From positions 62,001 through 126,000 of the forward strand of contig CAJFQM010000001.1 of the NCBI GenBank assembly GCA_904419075.1: a stretch of 64,000 nucleotides of DNA, in the 5' to 3' direction. This DNA comes from an uncultured Clostridia bacterium. Lineage in GTDB: Bacteria; Bacillota; Clostridia; Christensenellales; Borkfalkiaceae. Under the pieces are notes generated by a model. It did not search any database. It saw only the letters and a list, made by a program, of their open reading frames with translations, and was not told where the DNA came from. Made by a program: the position numbers and the translations under genes. Positions 59,833 through 64,000 of this stretch are shown in pieces. Every line of letters starts with the position of its first letter. The first letter of the stretch is position 1.

Positions 59833-60978
59833 ATGATATATTTGGATAATGCCGCGACGACCAAGCCGGATCAAGAAGCTCTGTCGCGGGCGCAGGAATA
59901 CCTTACAACCAATTATTTTAATCCTTCCGGTCTGTATCGAGAAGGTTTTGCTTTGCAGAGCGAGCTGAAAAAGGCTCGCTCGGCTTTGCTTTCTCAGGTC
60001 GCGGATACGGAGAAGTTTGAGCTTATTTTCACCTCCTGCGGCACGGAGTCGGACAATCAGGCAGTTTTCGGCTACGGAAGGCGCGGAAACGTCGTGACGA
60101 CGGAAGGGGAACATTCCGCGGTTATATCTTCCGTGACGGAACTGAAAAACAGGGGTACCGCGGAGGCACGTTTTGCACCTCTTCTTCCCGACGGCAGGGT
60201 AAACGTCGAAAAACTCCTTGCTTTGGTGGACGAAAAAACTTCTTTGGTTTCCGTAATGCACGTGAACAATGAAACAGGCGGAATCAATGACATCAATGCG
60301 ATAGCCCGTGCGGTAAAGGAAAAAAATCCCCGGGCGGTTTTTCATAGCGACGGAGTACAGGCATACGGAAAAATTCCCTTTCGATTAAGCGGCGACATAG
60401 ACTTATATTCCGTGAGTGCACATAAGATCGGCGGATTGAAAGGTACGGGAGCGCTGATCAGGAAGAAAAGACTTCCTCCGCGCGTTTTCGTATACGGCGG
60501 AGGACAAGAGAACGGCGAACGGAGCGGGACGGAGAACGTATTCGGAATAAAAGTTTTTGAATTTGCGGCGGAAAAGAAATTCAGAACCTTACGTGCCGAT
60601 TTCGAACGGCTTCAAGCCTGCCGTGAAGAATTTTGGCCTCTGCTCGATAAAGATATTTTTTTAAGAATTTCGTCGGAAGCGTCTTCCCCCTATATTTTAA
60701 GCGTTTCGGCAGTCGGGCTGAGGGGAGAAATTTTATTGCATAAAGTGAACGATGAGGGACTCATTATCGGAACGGGATCAGCCTGTTCTTCCAATGTCAA
60801 ACACCGTTACAGCCGAGTGGTTCTCGCCTGCGGATATAAAGAGGCCGTGGCGGACGGAGTGCTTCGGCTGAGTTTTTCGGGTGAGACTTCGGCGGAAGAA
60901 CTTCGGGAAGCGGCGGCGATTCTCAACCGCGCGGCAAGAGACGCAAAGGAAAAAATGAACGCAGTCGGACACAGATAA
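59833..60978 (+). CDS. Cysteine desulfurase (IscS/NifS-like)
   Basis: 381 residues. PLP enzyme that takes sulfur from cysteine. IYLDNAATTKPDQEALSRA at the N-terminus, CGTESDNQAVFGY, HVNNETGGINDI, the PLP Lys in SAHKIGGLKGTGAL, and the mobile-loop Cys318 in GTGSACSSNVK. The start ATG 59833 has no strong ribosome site, but the fold begins right after it. Paired with thiI (48 bases on), it is likely the sulfur donor for tRNA 4-thiouridine, as NifZ is in Bacillus. Confidence 0.92.
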   Translation: MIYLDNAATTKPDQEALSRAQEYLTTNYFNPSGLYREGFALQSELKKARSALLSQVADTEKFELIFTSCGTESDNQAVFGYGRRGNVVTTEGEHSAVISSVTELKNRGTAEARFAPLLPDGRVNVEKLLALVDEKTSLVSVMHVNNETGGINDINAIARAVKEKNPRAVFHSDGVQAYGKIPFRLSGDIDLYSVSAHKIGGLKGTGALIRKKRLPPRVFVYGGGQENGERSGTENVFGIKVFEFAAEKKFRTLRADFERLQACREEFWPLLDKDIFLRISSEASSPYILSVSAVGLRGEILLHKVNDEGLIIGTGSACSSNVKHRYSRVVLACGYKEAVADGVLRLSFSGETSAEELREAAAILNRAARDAKEKMNAVGHR

Positions 60979-61026
60979 CTTTTTTGCGGGCGCTTTATTT
61001 CTTGATCAGTAAAGAGGAAAATCATC

Positions 61027-62181
61027 ATGAAAAAGGTCATTATTATCCGCTATGCGGAATTATATCTCAAAGGAAAGAACAGAGGCTTTTTCGAACGCGC
61101 TTTTTCGACCAATATTGAACGCGCGTTAAAGGGAATCCGTCACGAATTGCACCGTTACAGCGGACGCTATCTCGTAGAAGGCTTTGAGGAGGAAGAAACA
61201 GATTTCATCGTTTCCCGTCTCAAAAAGGTATTCGGAATTCACTCCATGAGCGTCGCATTCGAAACCGCGGCGGATATGAACGATATTTTTGAAGCGGCAA
61301 AACTCGTTTCCCGTCCGACGGGAAGTTTCAAAGTGGAATCTCACCGTGCGGATAAAAAATTCCCTTTGACCTCCATAGAAATCAGTCGGGAAATCGGCGG
61401 CAGGCTTCTTTCGTATTTCAAAACCCTGACGGTCGACGTGCATAATCCTTCCTTTTACGTATATATCGATGTCCGCGAAAACGGTACGGCGCTCGTATTC
61501 GGCTCTTTTTTCGACGGAGCCGACGGAATGCCCGTCGGTACTGCGGGAAAAGGTCTGCTTTTGATTTCGGGCGGAATAGACAGTCCCGTAGCGGGGCATA
61601 TGATGGCAAAGCGCGGCATGAAGGTGGACTGTCTCCATTTCCACAGTTATCCCTATACCAATATGCAGGCCAAAGAAAAGGTAGTAGAATTGGCTAAGGT
61701 CCTTTCGTCCTATACGGGCGGAATCAATCTCTATACGGTCAGCGTAACGCATATTCAGGAGGCGATTCATGAAAAATGCGCTCCCGAACTCATGATTACG
61801 TTATTGAGACGGTTTATGTTCCGAATAGCGGAACGTCAGGCTCTCCGCATTCGTGCACAGTGCCTGATTACAGGGGAAAGTCTCGGCCAAGTGGCCAGCC
61901 AGACAATCGAGGGAATGACGTCTTCCAATTCCGTCGTGGAACAGCTTCCCGTACTCCGTCCGCTCGTGGGGTTCGACAAGAACGAAATTATAGATCGTTC
62001 CGTAAAGATAGGAACGTACGATATTTCCATTCTTCCTTACGAGGACTGCTGTACGGTCTTTCTGCCCGATTATCCTGCCATTCGTCCCAAGTTGAAGGAC
62101 ATTTTGGAGGAAGAGAAAAAACTCGACGTGGAAGCCCTGATCGCAGAAGCTTTTTCCGGTCTCGAAAAAGAAGAATTGTAA
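61027..62181 (+). CDS. thiI: tRNA 4-thiouridine synthase ThiI
   Basis: 384 residues. N-terminal ferredoxin-like and THUMP domains (IIIRYAELYLKGKNRGFFER; VDVHNPSFYVYIDVRENG near 135), then a PP-loop ATPase domain (ISGGIDSPVAGHMMAKRGM near 180, CLITGESLGQVASQT). There is no C-terminal rhodanese domain, which is normal for Firmicute ThiI. It makes s4U8 in tRNA and may supply sulfur for thiamine. A terminator follows. Confidence 0.95.
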   Translation: MKKVIIIRYAELYLKGKNRGFFERAFSTNIERALKGIRHELHRYSGRYLVEGFEEEETDFIVSRLKKVFGIHSMSVAFETAADMNDIFEAAKLVSRPTGSFKVESHRADKKFPLTSIEISREIGGRLLSYFKTLTVDVHNPSFYVYIDVRENGTALVFGSFFDGADGMPVGTAGKGLLLISGGIDSPVAGHMMAKRGMKVDCLHFHSYPYTNMQAKEKVVELAKVLSSYTGGINLYTVSVTHIQEAIHEKCAPELMITLLRRFMFRIAERQALRIRAQCLITGESLGQVASQTIEGMTSSNSVVEQLPVLRPLVGFDKNEIIDRSVKIGTYDISILPYEDCCTVFLPDYPAIRPKLKDILEEEKKLDVEALIAEAFSGLEKEEL

Positions 62182-62199
62182 AATTAAAAATTTGATTGT

Positions 62200-62231
62200 A
62201 AAAAGCCCTCGGAAAATCCGAAGGCTTTTTC
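62200..62231. terminator. Bidirectional terminator
   Basis: AAAAAGCC-C-TCGGA pairs with TCCGA-A-GGCTTTTT, T-runs on both strands, between thiI and the convergent PBP gene. Confidence 0.82.
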
Positions 62232-62235
62232 TCTT

Positions 62236-64000
62236 TCAATAATCCCACCAATTTTTTTCTACAATATCCGGCGGAGTATCGGGTACGATCGGACGTACGT
62301 TCTCTCCTTCCTTTTTCGTCGATACGGAAGGGAGCGTGACGGGTTTGCCCTTGACTCCTTTGTAAACGGGCGTAATCGTATAGACATAAGTTTTTCCGTC
62401 CTTTATTTTTTCATCGACGAATGTTTCGATATATTTTCCGGAATAGACTGTAGTATGTGTGACAGAGTCGAAACGATCGATGAGATAATCATAATCATCG
62501 GGCGTACCTTTCGCGAAACGAATGACAATCTTTCCTTCCTTATAGGCGATGGAAGGCATCTCTATCGCAGGATTGGTAAAGCGTTCCGATTTTAGGGAAG
62601 GGAGGGCGCTTTTTTTGAACAGTTCGGAAAAGCGGCTTTCGACGGGGGAATTTTCGTCTGCAAGCATAATATTATGCGTGGAATAATACTCTGTTTTATC
62701 GAGAAAAACATTCTCTACCCCCGAAGGTTTTCGGAAATCTTCGGGGAAGTGGTCTTTGTAAAGGTATTCGTTTATTTTCAAAGCGATATTGCAGGGAATG
62801 CCTCCGCCCGTGATATCCATGGGGGAATTGTCCGCATATCCCAGCCAGACACCGACGCAGTCTTCCGTCGTATAGGACAGCGCGTAAGCGTCGTTGTTGC
62901 CGTTTTTCGTTCCCCCCGTACCCGTTTTTGCCGCAACGGGGAAAGGGAGCGTCCTCAACTTTTTGGCGGTTCCTTCTTTTGCGGCGGTCTTTAACATGTC
63001 GTCTATGAGATAAGCGGTATCTTCGGAAAATACGCGAACGGGGCGTTCTCTCCGCTTGTAAGCGGTATGTCCGTCGACGACGATTTCACGGATAAACCCC
63101 GCGGAAATATATTCTCCGCCGCAGGGAAAGACAGAATAGGCATTTGCGATCTGGTTGAGAGTAAAGCCTTCTTTCATTCCTCCGAGAGCCAAAGCGAGGG
63201 AATAATCGTCCTCGGGAATTTCCAGATCGAGTTTTTTAAGGTATTCCGCCGATCTGGCTACTCCCGTCGAATTGAGAATTTTAACGGCGGGAATGTTGAT
63301 GCTCTTGGCGAGGCTTTCCCTCACGCTGACATAGCCGCTGTAAGTGCCGCTGAAATTTTTCGGCTCATAACCCGAAAAATTTGTTTTTTCGTCGAGGATA
63401 GGGGTTGCGGGAGAAATCATATCTTCTTCGAGTGCGGGCGCATAGACGAGAAGCGGTTTTATGAGGGAACCCGGCAGTCGTTTTATTTCTCCGACCGTGG
63501 AGTAATAGGCTTTGAATCCGTGAGTCTTGTTGTCGAGAACGGTATAAATTTTATCCGTTTCGCTCGCGGAGGAAAGGGATTCGAGATAATTTTGAAGTCC
63601 CGCGTCGAGATAGGTATAAATACGGATATTTCCGCCGAGAACAAAGTCGTATTCTTCGGATAATTCTTCGAGTTCGTCGAAAACCCGATCGAAATAGCTT
63701 TTGTCGAGCGCTCCCGCCGAAGGTGCAGTCGGAAGCGGAACGGAGAGAGCCTCTTCCTTTTCTTCCTCGGTGATGTGTCCCTGCGCCAGCATGGCGGAAA
63801 GGACGGTTTTTTTCCGTCCGAGGCAATTTTCGGGGTGTTTGAAAGGGGAATAATTGTTCGGAGATTTGATGAGTCCGGCCAAAACGGCCGCTTCCGCGAG
63901 TCGAAGCTCGGAAGGCTCTTTTCCGAAATAAAATTCGGCCGCGGAGGAAAGCCCGAAGCAGTTGTGTCCGAAATAAATGGTATTGAGATACTTTTCGAGG
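62236..64000 (-). CDS. Class A penicillin-binding protein, cut by right edge
   Basis: The frame is open to the window end, so the N-terminus is missing; 587 residues are visible. The first visible residues (LEKYLNTIYFGHNCFGLSSA, then LAEAAVLAGLIKSP) are the end of the GT51 glycosyltransferase domain. The transpeptidase domain follows: GSLIKPLLVYAP (active-site Ser-x-x-Lys), LAKSINIPAVKI (SxN), and VAAKTGTGGTKN (KTGT). A C-terminal fibronectin-like region (about the last 100 residues, YIETFVDEKIKDGKTYVYTI) ends in NWWDY. It builds and cross-links peptidoglycan at the outer face of the membrane. Class A placement (PBP1a-like) is clear. Confidence 0.92.
   Translation of the reverse strand, partial: LEKYLNTIYFGHNCFGLSSAAEFYFGKEPSELRLAEAAVLAGLIKSPNNYSPFKHPENCLGRKKTVLSAMLAQGHITEEEKEEALSVPLPTAPSAGALDKSYFDRVFDELEELSEEYDFVLGGNIRIYTYLDAGLQNYLESLSSASETDKIYTVLDNKTHGFKAYYSTVGEIKRLPGSLIKPLLVYAPALEEDMISPATPILDEKTNFSGYEPKNFSGTYSGYVSVRESLAKSINIPAVKILNSTGVARSAEYLKKLDLEIPEDDYSLALALGGMKEGFTLNQIANAYSVFPCGGEYISAGFIREIVVDGHTAYKRRERPVRVFSEDTAYLIDDMLKTAAKEGTAKKLRTLPFPVAAKTGTGGTKNGNNDAYALSYTTEDCVGVWLGYADNSPMDITGGGIPCNIALKINEYLYKDHFPEDFRKPSGVENVFLDKTEYYSTHNIMLADENSPVESRFSELFKKSALPSLKSERFTNPAIEMPSIAYKEGKIVIRFAKGTPDDYDYLIDRFDSVTHTTVYSGKYIETFVDEKIKDGKTYVYTITPVYKGVKGKPVTLPSVSTKKEGENVRPIVPDTPPDIVEKNWWDY

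Overview
The window reads as chromosome of an anaerobic, probably spore-forming member of the Bacillota (class Clostridia). The grounds are the families present: WhiA, a DnaE-type polymerase, a pro-sigma-K-like factor, many strong TTGACA/TATAAT promoters with 17-base spacers, AGGAGG-type ribosome sites, ferredoxin-rich redox enzymes, and no respiratory chain or cytochromes. I cannot name a genus. Most genes lie on the plus strand. No insertion sequence, prophage or CRISPR array was seen.

Layout: 1-10255 holds the end of dinB, a solute-binding-like protein, murB, a PHP hydrolase, whiA, dnaE, pfkA and a PfkB-family phosphofructokinase. 10256-16550 holds a possible structured RNA, a small Cys-rich protein, a MacB/FtsX-type ABC exporter, a DUF308-like membrane protein and an ABC-F ATPase. 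16716-28358 is one transcription unit of 12 genes: an LDH/MDH-family dehydrogenase with a malate-type Arg, fumarase C, HdrB, HdrC, HdrA, MvhD/FlxD, two iron-sulfur proteins, an NAD(P)H:flavin subunit, a fumarate reductase-like FeS subunit and flavoprotein, and a PQ-loop protein. Together they could carry oxaloacetate to succinate and couple NADH oxidation to fumarate and ferredoxin reduction by electron bifurcation.

28359-30346 is a low-density stretch around tRNA-Ser with two decayed genes (a PfkB-kinase tail and a RidA homologue), a collagen-like protein and AT-rich DNA. 30347-42650 holds a PHP-UvrD fusion, pyruvate kinase, RNase P RNA, HD proteins, sigK, a YwaF-like protein, a NifU-like/GGGtGRT pair, tRNA-Val, a GufA-like ZIP transporter and an Lrp/AsnC regulator. 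42655-45975 encodes a very unusual 1106-residue protein: a PadR DNA-binding domain, about 735 residues of coiled coil and four membrane helices.

46225-59078 carries an acyl-ACP thioesterase and then arginine and carbamoyl-phosphate biosynthesis (argG, argC, argJ, argB, argD, argF, carA, carB); argH is not in the window. The carB frame runs on without a stop into a diaminopimelate epimerase-like domain that lacks one of the two catalytic cysteines. The window ends with a small membrane protein, a cysteine desulfurase with thiI, and most of a class A penicillin-binding protein cut by the right edge.

The leads I rate highest are the Hdr-Flx-fumarate reductase operon, the membrane-tethered PadR coiled-coil protein and the CarB-DapF fusion. 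Two genes (30347 and 46225) sit exactly six bases after a near-consensus -10 box and look leaderless.
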